Shown in pieces: positions 1-7,092 of a stretch of 32,683 bases of DNA (the first letter of the stretch is position 1; each line of letters opens with the position of its first letter). The position numbers and the translations under genes are program-made. The DNA comes from an uncultured Clostridia bacterium (GTDB lineage Bacteria; Bacillota; Clostridia; TANB77; CAG-508): NCBI GenBank assembly GCA_947623945.1, contig CANQHU010000021.1:1-32683 (forward strand). The letters run 5' to 3'. The notes below the pieces were generated by a model. That model did no database searches. It had not been told where the DNA came from and saw only the letters and a list, made by a program, of their open reading frames with translations.

Positions 1-82
1 AATACGAATCATATGTATAGTGTGAAAAATTTCTTAACTTCATGTCCTTTTTCATTTTTTCTAGTATTTCTTGATTATTCAT
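1..82 (-). CDS. N-terminus of a tyrosine recombinase/integrase (runs off the window)
   Basis: Only the first 27 codons are present, and the gene continues beyond base 1. It starts at ATG 82-80 with a GGGAGG ribosome binding site at 91-96. The peptide (MNNQEILEKMKKDM, then LRNFSHYTYDSY) resembles the SAM-like core-binding N-terminus of phage-type integrases, where a basic helix leads into 'LRxxSxxTxxSY'. The catalytic domain is off the window, so activity cannot be judged. A near-ideal promoter lies upstream (132-160). The family assignment rests on a short stretch. Confidence 0.55.
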   Translation of the reverse strand, partial: MNNQEILEKMKKDMKLRNFSHYTYDSY

Positions 83-109
83 CAAAAAAACCTCCCTTAT
101 AATATATTT

Positions 110-124
110 GTAACTTTAAGTTAC
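110..124. promoter_or_regulatory. Palindromic operator candidate in the integrase leader
   Basis: GTAACTT-T-AAGTTAC is a perfect 7-1-7 palindrome between the -10 box (132-137) and the ribosome binding site (91-96) of the recombinase gene. This is a suitable place for a repressor site. No binding protein can be named. Confidence 0.4.
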
Positions 125-127
125 ATA

Positions 128-217
128 ATCTATTATACTAGAGGTTTTATTCATTTTCAAGATATTGGGTTCTTTCTCTACTATTCGTTCCATTGCGAGG
201 TACGAGCAATTTAGTAC
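128..217. repeat. Direct repeat copy A (about 90 bp) carrying a promoter
   Basis: This stretch aligns over its whole length with 245-334, with scattered mismatches. Shared blocks include TATTATACTAGAGGTTT, TCTTTCTCTA and GCAATTTAGT. Both copies keep a minus-strand TTGAAA-17-TATAAT promoter. The spacing of about 117 bases suggests a tandem duplication upstream of the recombinase gene. Confidence 0.75.
132..160 (-). promoter_or_regulatory. Sigma-A-type promoter for the recombinase gene
   Basis: On the minus strand TTGAAA (160-155), a 17-base spacer and TATAAT (137-132) are seen. A diverged copy of the same promoter lies at 249-277. Confidence 0.7.
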
Positions 218-244
218 ATATGAAAATAGGATTAAATAAAAATT

Positions 245-334
245 ATATATTATACTAGAGGTTTAACATATTTTCAATATATGTGACTCTTTCTCTATTT
301 TTCGATTCATTGCAAGGTACACGCAATTTAGTGC
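245..334. repeat. Direct repeat copy B (about 90 bp) carrying a promoter
   Basis: Partner of the repeat at 128-217. Its minus-strand promoter is TTGAAA (277-272), 17 bases, then TATAAT (254-249). Apart from these repeats I see no gene between 83 and 443. Confidence 0.75.
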
Positions 335-443
335 AAATTTCTTGTTCTTAATAAATAATTTATTCCATCCTACTCTATTTCCTTATTTGCAAGATTGTTG
401 CAAAGTAGTTGTCAAAAACTTGATACACTTTCTTATGATGTGC

Positions 444-810
444 TCACAAATACAAAGCTATACGAAAACCAATATAGGCAACTGGATCAGAAACACTGAA
501 ATCATTGCGATTAGACGCTGGAGTTCTAACTCCGTCCACATTCTACACCAAAATCACCACCTCTAGCTATTCGTTTTTCCGTATAGCAACCTTCCATTGT
601 CCATTCTCTCACATTACCTGCCATATCATAGATATTTTTTACTTTATATTCAGGTGAACTACCTGTTTTTGCAACTTTGTTTTTCCATTCATTTTTATTT
701 TCATTTTCATTATAATTTCCTTTTCCTGTACTATTTGATACATATGAATTTTGAATATCTTCTTCAGATATCTTCTCTTCATTTATATATCTACTATCAA
801 AATTTATTTT
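444..810 (-). pseudogene. 5'-truncated FGE/SUMF1-like (C-type-lectin fold) gene fragment
   Basis: Read on the minus strand from about 810, the frame gives the C-terminal part of a formylglycine-generating-enzyme-like domain. It contains NIYDMAGNVREWTMEGCY, then RIARGGDFGVECG, then VRTPASNR and YIGFRIALYL, and stops at TGA 446-444. A TAA (813-811) closes the frame upstream and no start is visible, so the N-terminus is missing. Between ECG and VRT the frame is broken by CGGA (534-531). Read as one glycine, CGGA restores the expected sequence, so the 3' end itself is not decayed. The fragment lies just downstream of an intact paralogue (852-2051) on the same strand and is probably the remnant of a tandem copy. 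Confidence 0.7.
531..534 (-). other. Recoding site 1: in-phase CGGA read as Gly (+1)
   Basis: Minus strand, ...GAA TGT GGA CGGA GTT AGA ACT...: as triplets it gives C-G-R-S-stop, and with CGGA as one codon it gives C-G-G-V-R-T, matching the FGE-like domain. Confidence 0.75.
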
Positions 811-851
811 TTAAATTTTTACACAGTCAAATTTAAATGTCACCAAGACCT

Positions 852-990
852 CTAATCCACAAGATAAAGTGTGGCACGTGAACAGTAAGAAGTTTTTTTG
901 TCGCCCATAGGGTACGTAGCATGTCTGACGCTTGGAGAAAAGAACTCATTATAACAACCACCCCTGTGCCTTCGTGATTGCACAGAGGAT
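852..990 (-). other. Candidate DGR variable region (3' end of the FGE-like gene)
   Basis: The final roughly 45 codons encode RHRGGCYNEFFSPSVRHATY...SRATLYLVD. The frame Arg-Gly-Gly...Ser-Arg-Ala-Thr-Leu-Tyr is the conserved scaffold of C-type-lectin variable proteins, and the residues between look unconstrained. GC is visibly higher than in the rest of the gene. The template repeat and reverse transcriptase are not in the window, so this is inference. Confidence 0.45.
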
Positions 991-2051
991 TTCTCCAATG
1001 TCCATTCAAAAGAATTTCCTAATAAATCATATATATTATTTATCACATCTTTTTCTTCTGCTCCCGTTATTCTACTTTTATTTGCCACTGTATCATTTGG
1101 ACTTGCAGAGTTTACATCTATTCCACCTCTTGCCATCCAATTTATCATTGCATCATACTGACTTCCCCATATCATACTACTTTTTACACTCTCATAATTA
1201 TTAACCGTTGCGAAATTCCTCTGTTTTTTATAGTATCCATACCAATTGTCTTTCTCATGTGTTTCATTATAATAAGATTCTTTTCCTTTTTGATATTGTA
1301 CTTTGCCATTTTCATAGCTCATTTCGTATCTAGCCACATAAAATCCTCCATATTTTATAACACTATTTATCATTTCATCATAATCATTTTTCATTTCCGT
1401 TAAAAATACATCTTTATCGCCTGTAACACCAGCTTTTTGAAGGTTCTCCTCAACTGCATCATATTCATTCTCAGTTACTCCCCACACTAAACCCGGCTCA
1501 CCGCATGCCGAGTCAGTTAGTCTCAAATCCATCACACTTTCGTCCTCAACATTCCAGTTTTTATATAAAATTCCTATATAATTCCCGTTCTTCTTCTCCG
1601 CCATAGGGGTATAATCTAATGTAAAATCTTTTTCTTCTTCCTTTTCAGCAATCGTTACAGGCACCCACACAAATTCATTTCCTTCTTCATCTATTATTAC
1701 TAATCCATCTTTAACTGTATTTTCTCCTTCAACTTGGCTTACAGCAAATCCTGCTGGAATTGGTACAGTTACTTCCTCACCTTTATAAGTAGATTTATAT
1801 TTTGTTCCATTTAAATTCATTGTTGCCTCAGCTATTGTAAGTTGTCTTTGTTCTTCTTCAGATGCTTTTTCAGTCTGTTGTTTTGCATCTATAGTTCTTT
1901 TTAAAATTCCATTTTCCCCAGTTAACATAGCAATAGTTACACCTGCTAATATCAAAAGTACGATTATTGTAATTACTAACGCAATAAGTGTAATTCCTCT
2001 ATCGGCTTTTTGTTTTTTGTTGAATCTAACCTTTCCTTTCATTGTTTTCAT
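852..2051 (-). CDS. Pilin-like surface protein with C-terminal FGE/C-type-lectin-like domain; candidate DGR target
   Basis: The start is set at ATG 2051-2049 because GGGAGG (2067-2062) sits 9-10 bases upstream; an ATG at 2084 lacks such a site. This gives 399 aa. Residues about 18-50 form a type IV pilin-like signal: a basic stretch, then RGITLIALVITIIVLLILAG with the prepilin-peptidase-type G/I junction, then the MLTGENGIL motif. The usual Glu at mature position 5 is replaced by Ala. From about residue 120 an FGE-sulfatase-like domain follows: EFVWVPV, YGGFYVARYEM, MINWMARGG, NIYDLLGNSFEWTLE, HRGGCYNEFFSPSVRH and SRATLYLVD at the C-terminus. That last part has higher GC and odd codons, like variable regions of diversity-generating retroelements. 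It is likely exported or anchored; the ligand is unknown. A truncated paralogue follows downstream. Confidence 0.75.
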   Translation of the reverse strand: MKTMKGKVRFNKKQKADRGITLIALVITIIVLLILAGVTIAMLTGENGILKRTIDAKQQTEKASEEEQRQLTIAEATMNLNGTKYKSTYKGEEVTVPIPAGFAVSQVEGENTVKDGLVIIDEEGNEFVWVPVTIAEKEEEKDFTLDYTPMAEKKNGNYIGILYKNWNVEDESVMDLRLTDSACGEPGLVWGVTENEYDAVEENLQKAGVTGDKDVFLTEMKNDYDEMINSVIKYGGFYVARYEMSYENGKVQYQKGKESYYNETHEKDNWYGYYKKQRNFATVNNYESVKSSMIWGSQYDAMINWMARGGIDVNSASPNDTVANKSRITGAEEKDVINNIYDLLGNSFEWTLEKSSVQSRRHRGGCYNEFFSPSVRHATYPMGDKKTSYCSRATLYLVD

Positions 2052-2107
2052 TTTTTTATTTCCTCCCATCTTTTGTTTGTACATAATATATTGTGTATGA
2101 TAATTTT

Positions 2108-2136
2108 AGTATAGCAATTATATTTAAAATATTCAA
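2108..2136 (-). promoter_or_regulatory. Promoter for the pilin-like/FGE gene
   Basis: Minus strand: TTGAAT (2136-2131), 17-base spacer, TATACT (2113-2108), about 57 bases upstream of the chosen start codon at 2051. Confidence 0.65.
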
Positions 2137-2166
2137 TATTTTTTCCTTATTTTCTAAACTTTTAAT

Positions 2167-2229
2167 TTACATGTAACAAATTTGTAATTTAAATGTAATA
2201 TTTTTCATACATATTTTTTTATGTATAAT
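2167..2229. promoter_or_regulatory. Divergent regulatory region with palindromes and a -10 box for the XRE gene
   Basis: TTACATGTAA (2167-2176) is a perfect 10-bp palindrome. ATACATA (2207-2213) and TATGTAT (2220-2226) form an inverted repeat that overlaps a plus-strand TATAAT (2224-2229). This is a typical arrangement for autoregulation by the adjacent small XRE repressor, and possibly control of the divergent pilin-like gene. The link to that protein is inference. Confidence 0.4.
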
Positions 2230-2285
2230 TACTTCTTATGTTATTTTAATGTTAGAATATTTTTAATATTAATTAGGAGGTTAAT

Positions 2286-2513
2286 GTGAAATTTCAAAGA
2301 ATTAAAGATTTAAGAGAAGATCACGATAAATTGCAAAAAGATATTGCTGAAATTTTAGGTATTTCTCAGCAATACTATTCTGAATATGAAAATGGAAAAA
2401 GAACTATTCCCATTCAACATTTAATAACTCTAGCAAAATATTATAATGTTTCTATTGATTATATAGTAGGTCTATCAATTGAAAAAAAAGGAAAAAATAA
2501 AAAGGCAAGTTAA
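2286..2513 (+). CDS. Small XRE-family (Cro/CI-type HTH) transcriptional regulator
   Basis: 75 aa with a GTG start; AGGAGG (2275-2280) lies 5 bases upstream. Almost the whole protein is one helix-turn-helix domain: LREDHDKLQKDIAEILGIS, QQYYSEYENGKRTIP, then HLITLAKYYNVSIDYIVGLS, the classic XRE pattern. A basic tail (KKGKNKK) follows. No ligand or oligomerisation domain is present. It is divergent from the pilin-like/FGE gene and separated from it by palindromes, so it may regulate itself and that gene. Confidence 0.88.
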   Translation: MKFQRIKDLREDHDKLQKDIAEILGISQQYYSEYENGKRTIPIQHLITLAKYYNVSIDYIVGLSIEKKGKNKKAS

Positions 2514-2537
2514 AGTAATTTAAAATATTTTAACTTG
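2506..2537. terminator. Hairpin between convergent genes
   Basis: CAAGTTAAA (2506-2514) pairs with TTTAACTTG (2529-2537), followed by TTAATTTTT. It starts inside the last codons of the XRE gene and faces the convergent pseudouridine synthase gene. It could serve both directions, although the loop is large. Confidence 0.55.
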
Positions 2538-2558
2538 TCTTAATTTTTATAAAATAAT

Positions 2559-3233
2559 TTATTTCAAAATACACCATGTTCCACAAGGTTCTGGAAAATC
2601 CTCAAAAGTCATTAATTCTTTAGTAACAGGATGCTCAATTGTAAGTTTATATGCCCATAAAGCAATTTGCTTTCCCTGTCCCCTTGTTCCATACTTTTGG
2701 TCACCAAAAATACTATGCCCAAAATGTGCCAACTGCACTCTTATTTGATGATGTCTTCCAGTATGCAAATTAATTTCTAATAAACTTAAATTTTTCAATT
2801 CATTGTATTTTAGCACTTTATAATCTAACTTTGCAAATTTAGAATTTTTCTTACTTTGATTTACCACTTTGCTTGTATTTGTTCTTTCATCTTTGTACAA
2901 ATAATCTTCCAAAGTTCCTTCTTCATGTTCTACTTTTCCATCTACTACTGCTAAGTATTTCTTTTTAAAAGTTTTTTCACGAACTTGATTACTTAATCTT
3001 GATGCTGCCTTAGATGTTTTTGCAAATACCATTATTCCACCTACTGGTCTATCTAATCTATGAACTAACCCTAAATATACATTTCCTGGTTTTTGATATT
3101 TTTCTTTTATATATTCTTTTACAATTGTTAGCATATCTATATCTTCTGTTTTATCTGCTTGTGATGGAATATTGGGCTTTTTTTCTACTACAATTATGTG
3201 ATTATCTTCATATAATATTTTAAAATCTTGCAT
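2559..3233 (-). CDS. RluA-family pseudouridine synthase
   Basis: 224 aa. It carries the RluA-family catalytic motif GLVHRLDRPVGGIMVFAKTS near residues 55-75, whose Asp attacks the target uridine, and the GRHHQIRVQLAHFGHSIFGD block near residue 160-180. The N-terminal S4 RNA-binding domain of the larger RluD-type enzymes is absent, so it belongs to the short RluA/TruC-like type that modifies rRNA or tRNA; the exact site cannot be told. Its ATG directly follows the TAA of the upstream methyltransferase gene (TAAATG), and an AAGGAGA site lies in that gene's end. The two RNA-modifying enzymes are therefore probably translationally coupled. Confidence 0.9.
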   Translation of the reverse strand: MQDFKILYEDNHIIVVEKKPNIPSQADKTEDIDMLTIVKEYIKEKYQKPGNVYLGLVHRLDRPVGGIMVFAKTSKAASRLSNQVREKTFKKKYLAVVDGKVEHEEGTLEDYLYKDERTNTSKVVNQSKKNSKFAKLDYKVLKYNELKNLSLLEINLHTGRHHQIRVQLAHFGHSIFGDQKYGTRGQGKQIALWAYKLTIEHPVTKELMTFEDFPEPCGTWCILK

Positions 3234-4106
3234 TTATTTCTCCTTACTTTCCCATCTTCCATAAATACCGCATGGTAAAATTAATTTTGAGTCCTCCATT
3301 GGCAAGCCTATTTCTCCACATTCTAATTTTCCTTTATGCTTTTTATCTACTGTAATGCTTAAAATATTTTGTAAAACTGTGCTTGATATACCTGTTGTAT
3401 AAGAATTAATTAAAAAGAATAATGGGTTCTTTGATAGGACTTTTGAGCATAAATCTACTAAATCATATATGTTTTCTTCAAATTGCCAAACTTCTCCTTT
3501 TGCACCTCTTCCATAAGATGGAGGATCCATAATTATTGCATCATATTTATTTCCTCTTCTGATTTCGCGGTTTACAAATTTTACAACATCATCTACTATA
3601 AAACGAACTGGCTTATTTTCTAAACCTGATGATATTACATTTTCTTTTGCCCAAGTTGTCATACCTTTTGAACTGTCTACATGGCATACTGATGCTCCAG
3701 CATATAAACAGCTAACAGTTGCACCTCCAGTATAAGCAAATAAGTTTAATACTTTAATTTCTCTTTTGGCCGATTTTATTTTATTTATCATCCAATCCCA
3801 GTTAACTGCTTGCTCTGGGAAAAGCCCTGTATGCTTGAATCCCATTGGTTTGATGTTAAAAGTCAAATCTTTATAATGAACTTGCCAAGTATTTGGTATT
3901 TGTTTTTTAAACTCCCAAGAACCTCCACCTGTTTTACTTCTATGGTAAGTTGCATTTACTTTATTCCATTTATTTGGAAAACTTTTATCTTTCCAAATAA
4001 TTTGTGGATCTGGTCTTACTAAAACTACATCTCCCCATTTTTCTAGTTTTTCTCCATTTGCCATATCAAGTATTTTATATTCTTTCCAATCATTTGCTAA
4101 TTTCAT
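3234..4106 (-). CDS. Class I SAM-dependent methyltransferase (RlmI/RlmK-like, probable rRNA methyltransferase)
   Basis: 290 aa. The Rossmann methyltransferase core is recognisable: VLNLFAYTGGATVSCLYAGA (motif I, SAM binding), CHVDSSKGMTTWAKEN (motif II) and YDAIIMDPPSYGRG (motif IV, the DPPSYGRG loop typical of rRNA m5C/m2G methyltransferases of the RlmI/RlmK group). An RNA-binding-like N-terminus precedes it (GFKHTGLFPEQAVNWDW). It is coupled to the pseudouridine synthase gene downstream, which supports a role in RNA modification. A hairpin just upstream encloses its ribosome binding site (4112-4140). Substrate position is unknown. Confidence 0.85.
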   Translation of the reverse strand: MKLANDWKEYKILDMANGEKLEKWGDVVLVRPDPQIIWKDKSFPNKWNKVNATYHRSKTGGGSWEFKKQIPNTWQVHYKDLTFNIKPMGFKHTGLFPEQAVNWDWMINKIKSAKREIKVLNLFAYTGGATVSCLYAGASVCHVDSSKGMTTWAKENVISSGLENKPVRFIVDDVVKFVNREIRRGNKYDAIIMDPPSYGRGAKGEVWQFEENIYDLVDLCSKVLSKNPLFFLINSYTTGISSTVLQNILSITVDKKHKGKLECGEIGLPMEDSKLILPCGIYGRWESKEK

Positions 4107-4111
4107 TAAAA

Positions 4112-4140
4112 AATACTATTCCTTTCCTTAGAATAGTATT
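4112..4140 (-). promoter_or_regulatory. Hairpin with U-run enclosing the ribosome binding site of the methyltransferase gene
   Basis: Minus strand AATACTATTC (4140-4131), 9-base loop with AAGGAAAG, GAATAGTATT (4121-4112), then TTTTTAATG. The purine-rich ribosome binding sequence sits in the loop, and the hairpin plus T-run resembles an intrinsic terminator ending at the start codon. It may be an attenuator or a translational control element. Confidence 0.5.
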
Positions 4141-4181
4141 ATTTTACCATATTTTAAGATTGTTTTCAATATGTCTTTTTG

Positions 4182-4337
4182 CTATATATTCTGCAAAATG
4201 CTCATAAAATTGTAAATCATAATGATATTTATTGTAGAAAATAATAAAAGTGCTACAACTACAGTTGTAATTAATTTATGTGCTTTTATTTTTTCAAAAA
4301 CTTTGCTTGTCCATGTTTCATCTTTTGCATATTCCAT
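4182..4337 (-). CDS. Small single-pass membrane protein
   Basis: 51 aa, starting MEYAKDETWTSKVFEKIKAH and followed by one hydrophobic segment (about residues 22-45: LITTVVVALLLF, then TINIIMIYNFM). AGGGGG lies 7 bases upstream of ATG 4337-4335. The protein is basic then hydrophobic, so it should insert in the membrane with a cytoplasmic N-terminus. No family is recognised. It lies divergent from the small gene at 4466. Confidence 0.55.
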   Translation of the reverse strand: MEYAKDETWTSKVFEKIKAHKLITTVVVALLLFSTINIIMIYNFMSILQNI

Positions 4338-4374
4338 GTATACTCCCCCTTTATATTATATATATGCAAAAAAT

Positions 4375-4403
4375 TTGAAAATATGACTATTTTGTAGTAT
4401 AAT
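4375..4403 (+). promoter_or_regulatory. Promoter for the small gene at 4466
   Basis: TTGAAA (4375-4380), 17-base spacer, TATAAT (4398-4403), a near-consensus sigma-A promoter 63 bases before the start. Confidence 0.75.
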
Positions 4404-4465
4404 ATTTTTGTTACTTGTAAATTGGGATATATTCCCTTGGTTTCTTTTTTAACGGAGGTATTCCT

Positions 4466-4645
4466 GTGAAAAAAATTATAGTATCAGCTGTACTTACAGG
4501 CGCTGCAGTTGCAGCTGCAAATTATATCTTTTGCGTTCGGCCTATTCAAAAAGACTTGTATGAGCGTTATGGCGCTATGCAGTTCTTAGCTGATATGCGA
4601 AGATTGCAAAAAAATCATAAGTACACAAAAGTCGTGAGGGATTAA
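4466..4645 (+). CDS. Small secreted or membrane-anchored protein of unknown function (GTG start)
   Basis: 59 aa; GGAGGT lies upstream of GTG 4466-4468. The N-terminus (MKKIIVSAVLTGAAVAAANY) resembles a signal peptide or signal anchor, and a charged amphipathic stretch follows (KDLYERYGAMQFLADMRRLQ). It has its own promoter and a strong terminator directly after the stop. Base composition is richer in G+C than in its neighbours. It contains CGG in phase at 4538-4540, followed by C. Reading it as plain Arg keeps a plausible protein, whereas a +1 shift would stop after about 15 residues. It is thus the one apparent exception to the CGGN rule. No homologue is recognised. Confidence 0.5.
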   Translation: MKKIIVSAVLTGAAVAAANYIFCVRPIQKDLYERYGAMQFLADMRRLQKNHKYTKVVRD

Positions 4646-4663
4646 CTCCTCACGATTTTTATT
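4632..4663 (+). terminator. Strong intrinsic terminator
   Basis: TCGTGAGG (4632-4639), 8-base loop, CCTCACGA (4648-4655), then TTTTTATTTTT. It overlaps the end of the small gene and may also serve the convergent uvrC. Confidence 0.85.
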
Positions 4664-6446
4664 TTTCTAAAATTTTTTTAGCTAATTCTTTGCTTATTCC
4701 TTTTACTTGCATTAGTTCTTCCAAACTTGCCTTTTTTATTTTTTCTACACTACCAAAATGTTTTAATAATGCTTTTTTCTTTACTTCTCCAATGCCTTCT
4801 ATATCATCTAATTCTGATTTTGTAATTTGCTTATCTCTTAACTTTCTATGATAAGTAATTGCTGTATCATGAACAGTATCTTGAAAGTTAGTAATCAAGT
4901 TCATTAAATTTTGTGATAATTTTAATTCTTTTCTGTTTTCATCTATTAATGCTCTTGTTTGGTGTTTATCATTTTTGACCATTCCAAACACTGGAATTTC
5001 TAGATTTTTATCTACTTTTTTAATTGCTTCTTTTATTGCTCTTATTTGTGTGATTCCCCCATCTGCAAAAATAACATCTGGGAGTTTTCCAAATCCACCA
5101 TTTGGATTTTCAATAGAATGTTTTAGTCTTCTCATAATTACTTCTTCTGTACATCTTGGGTCATCTTGTGTAAAAACTGTTTTTATTTTAAATCTTCTTG
5201 ATAAATTCTTTTTTATTTCTCCATCTTGCATTACACACATTCCTGCTACCATGTATTCTCCAGAAATATTAGATATATCAAATGTTTCAATTTTTCTTGG
5301 TAGTTTTTCTAATTTTAAAACTTGTTTTAATTCCATCAAGTTTTCATTTTTGTCTTTTTCTCTATTTTCTAAAGTTACTTTACTGTTCATTTCTGCCATT
5401 TCCACAAATCGTAATTTTTCACCTTTTTTTGGTGTTTTTATTTCCACTTTTCTTCCTAAAGTTGTGGATAACCATTGTTCAATTGCCTCTTTATCTTCTA
5501 TTTCTTCTCTTATCATAATTTTGCACGGAATATTAGGATTTTCTAAATAATATTGCTTAATAAAACCAGATAAAATTTCTTTATCTTCCATATCTTTTAA
5601 ATCACTATAAAAATAATGCTCTCTTCCTATCATCTTGCTTCCTCTGACAAAGAAAATTTCAATACATACTTGTAATTCTGATTTTGCAATTCCAATAACA
5701 TCAATACTATTTTCAGATAAGTTTGATACTTTTTGTTTTTCTGATACTCGTTCAATTGCTTGTATTTTATCTCTTATATATGCTGCTTTTTCGAAGTCTA
5801 GTTTTTTTGATGCTTCTTCCATTTGCACTTCTAATTCTTTTACTACTTTTTCTATTTTCCCTTCTAGTAAATCTATTATTTCATCAATTTGTTTTCTGTA
5901 TTCTTCTTTTGTAACATAGCCCATACATGGCGCTAGGCATTTGTTGATATGATAATTTAGGCAAGGTCTTGTTCTTTCTTTTAAATTTTTACATTGACGA
6001 ATTTTATATTTTTCTTTTATAAATGTTACCATTTCTTTTGCTGCACCTGGATTTGCATAAGGTCCAAAATATTTAGAACCATCTTTAATAATTCTTCTTG
6101 TTATAAATACACTTGGATAATCTTGTGATAAGTCAATTTTAATGTATGGATAAGTTTTGTCATCTTTTAATAAGACATTAAATTTTGGTCTGTTTTTCTT
6201 GATTAAATTACATTCCAAAATTAATGCCTCTGCTTCATTATCTACTACTATATATTCAAAATGGTCAATTAAACTTACCATTTTTTCAATTCTTGCTGTT
6301 TTATTATTTTTTCTAAAATATTGCCTAACTCTATTTTTTAAAGAAATTGCTTTTCCTACATAGATTATATTGTCTTCTTTATCTCTCATAACATAGACAC
6401 CTGGTTTATTAGGCAATTTTTTTAGTTCTTCTTCGATGTTAAACAT
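4659..6446 (-). CDS. uvrC: Excinuclease ABC subunit C
   Basis: 595 aa, the usual UvrC length. The N-terminal GIY-YIG nuclease domain shows GVYVMRDKEDNIIYVGKA and LKNRVRQYF; this domain makes the 3' incision in nucleotide excision repair. A UvrB-interacting UVR motif lies near residues 205-240 (EASKKLDFEKAAYIRDKI). The C-terminal RNase H-like domain (FDISNISGEYMVAGM, PDVIFADGGITQI) makes the 5' incision, and the helix-hairpin-helix end (LDDIEGIGEVKKKALLKHFG) binds DNA. It has an AAAGGAG site and lies 11 bases downstream of hpt, so the two are probably co-transcribed. No in-phase CGG was found and the frame is intact. Confidence 0.97.
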   Translation of the reverse strand: MFNIEEELKKLPNKPGVYVMRDKEDNIIYVGKAISLKNRVRQYFRKNNKTARIEKMVSLIDHFEYIVVDNEAEALILECNLIKKNRPKFNVLLKDDKTYPYIKIDLSQDYPSVFITRRIIKDGSKYFGPYANPGAAKEMVTFIKEKYKIRQCKNLKERTRPCLNYHINKCLAPCMGYVTKEEYRKQIDEIIDLLEGKIEKVVKELEVQMEEASKKLDFEKAAYIRDKIQAIERVSEKQKVSNLSENSIDVIGIAKSELQVCIEIFFVRGSKMIGREHYFYSDLKDMEDKEILSGFIKQYYLENPNIPCKIMIREEIEDKEAIEQWLSTTLGRKVEIKTPKKGEKLRFVEMAEMNSKVTLENREKDKNENLMELKQVLKLEKLPRKIETFDISNISGEYMVAGMCVMQDGEIKKNLSRRFKIKTVFTQDDPRCTEEVIMRRLKHSIENPNGGFGKLPDVIFADGGITQIRAIKEAIKKVDKNLEIPVFGMVKNDKHQTRALIDENRKELKLSQNLMNLITNFQDTVHDTAITYHRKLRDKQITKSELDDIEGIGEVKKKALLKHFGSVEKIKKASLEELMQVKGISKELAKKILEK

Positions 6447-6457
6447 ATTTACTCCTT

Positions 6458-6970
6458 TTATTCAATATATCCTATGTATGGCAAGTTTCTGTATTTTTCA
6501 TTATAGTCTAAACCATAACCTACTACAAATTTGTCTTCAATTTCAAATCCTATGTAGTCTACTTTGATTTCCACTTCTCTTCTAGATGGTTTTGATAGCA
6601 TTGTTGCTATTTTAAGACTATTTGGGGATTTTTGTTTTAGGTATTGTATTACATGTGATAGTGTTCTTCCTGTATCTATAATATCTTCTACAATAATAAC
6701 ATCTTTTCCTTCAATTGAATCTCTAATATCTTTATTTATTCTAATGTTTCCTGTACTTTCTTTGCCTTTATAACTAGATACATCCATAAAATCAAGCCCT
6801 ACATCATTTGAAATATTTTCTGCAAGTTCAGCAAGGAACATAACAGAACCTTTTAAAAGCCCAACTAAAACAATTTCTTTTCCTTCATAATCTTTTTCAA
6901 TTTGTTTTCCTAATTCTCTAATTCTTGCACTCAATAGTTTTTTATCTATTAACACTTTAATATCATCCAT
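6458..6970 (-). CDS. hpt: Hypoxanthine (guanine) phosphoribosyltransferase
   Basis: 170 aa, normal family length. The PRPP-binding motif VIIVEDIIDTGRTL (about residues 90-103) is diagnostic of type I phosphoribosyltransferases, and the N-terminal EIVLVGLLKGSVMFLAEL and C-terminal DNEKYRNLPYIG-like end (DYNEKYRNLPYIGYI) are typical of HPRT. It salvages hypoxanthine/guanine with PRPP to IMP/GMP in the cytoplasm. It is followed at 11 bases by uvrC. In many Firmicutes hpt lies near tilS-ftsH, which is not the case here. Confidence 0.95.
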   Translation of the reverse strand: MDDIKVLIDKKLLSARIRELGKQIEKDYEGKEIVLVGLLKGSVMFLAELAENISNDVGLDFMDVSSYKGKESTGNIRINKDIRDSIEGKDVIIVEDIIDTGRTLSHVIQYLKQKSPNSLKIATMLSKPSRREVEIKVDYIGFEIEDKFVVGYGLDYNEKYRNLPYIGYIE

Positions 6971-7065
6971 TATTTTTATTTATCCCCCTTTTTTATTTCT
7001 ATTTTTATTTTATATTATCATACTATATTTATTGTTTTTTTTCAATATTTAAGTTGTATTTTAAA

Positions 7066-7091
7066 AAATCTCCCTAACACATGGGAGATTT
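7066..7091 (-). terminator. Terminator of the XRE gene
   Basis: Minus strand AAATCTCCC (7091-7083), 8-base loop, GGGAGATTT (7074-7066), followed by TTTTAAAA. It lies directly after the stop codon of the regulator at 7093. Confidence 0.8.
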
Positions 7092-7092
7092 C

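Noticed and set aside
342-836. Two plus-strand ORFs (74 and 79 codons)
   Set aside because: They lie opposite the FGE fragment or in AT-rich spacer, and have no ribosome binding site or family features.
4975-5550. Plus-strand ORF of 191 codons
   Set aside because: Antisense shadow of uvrC with no start signal.
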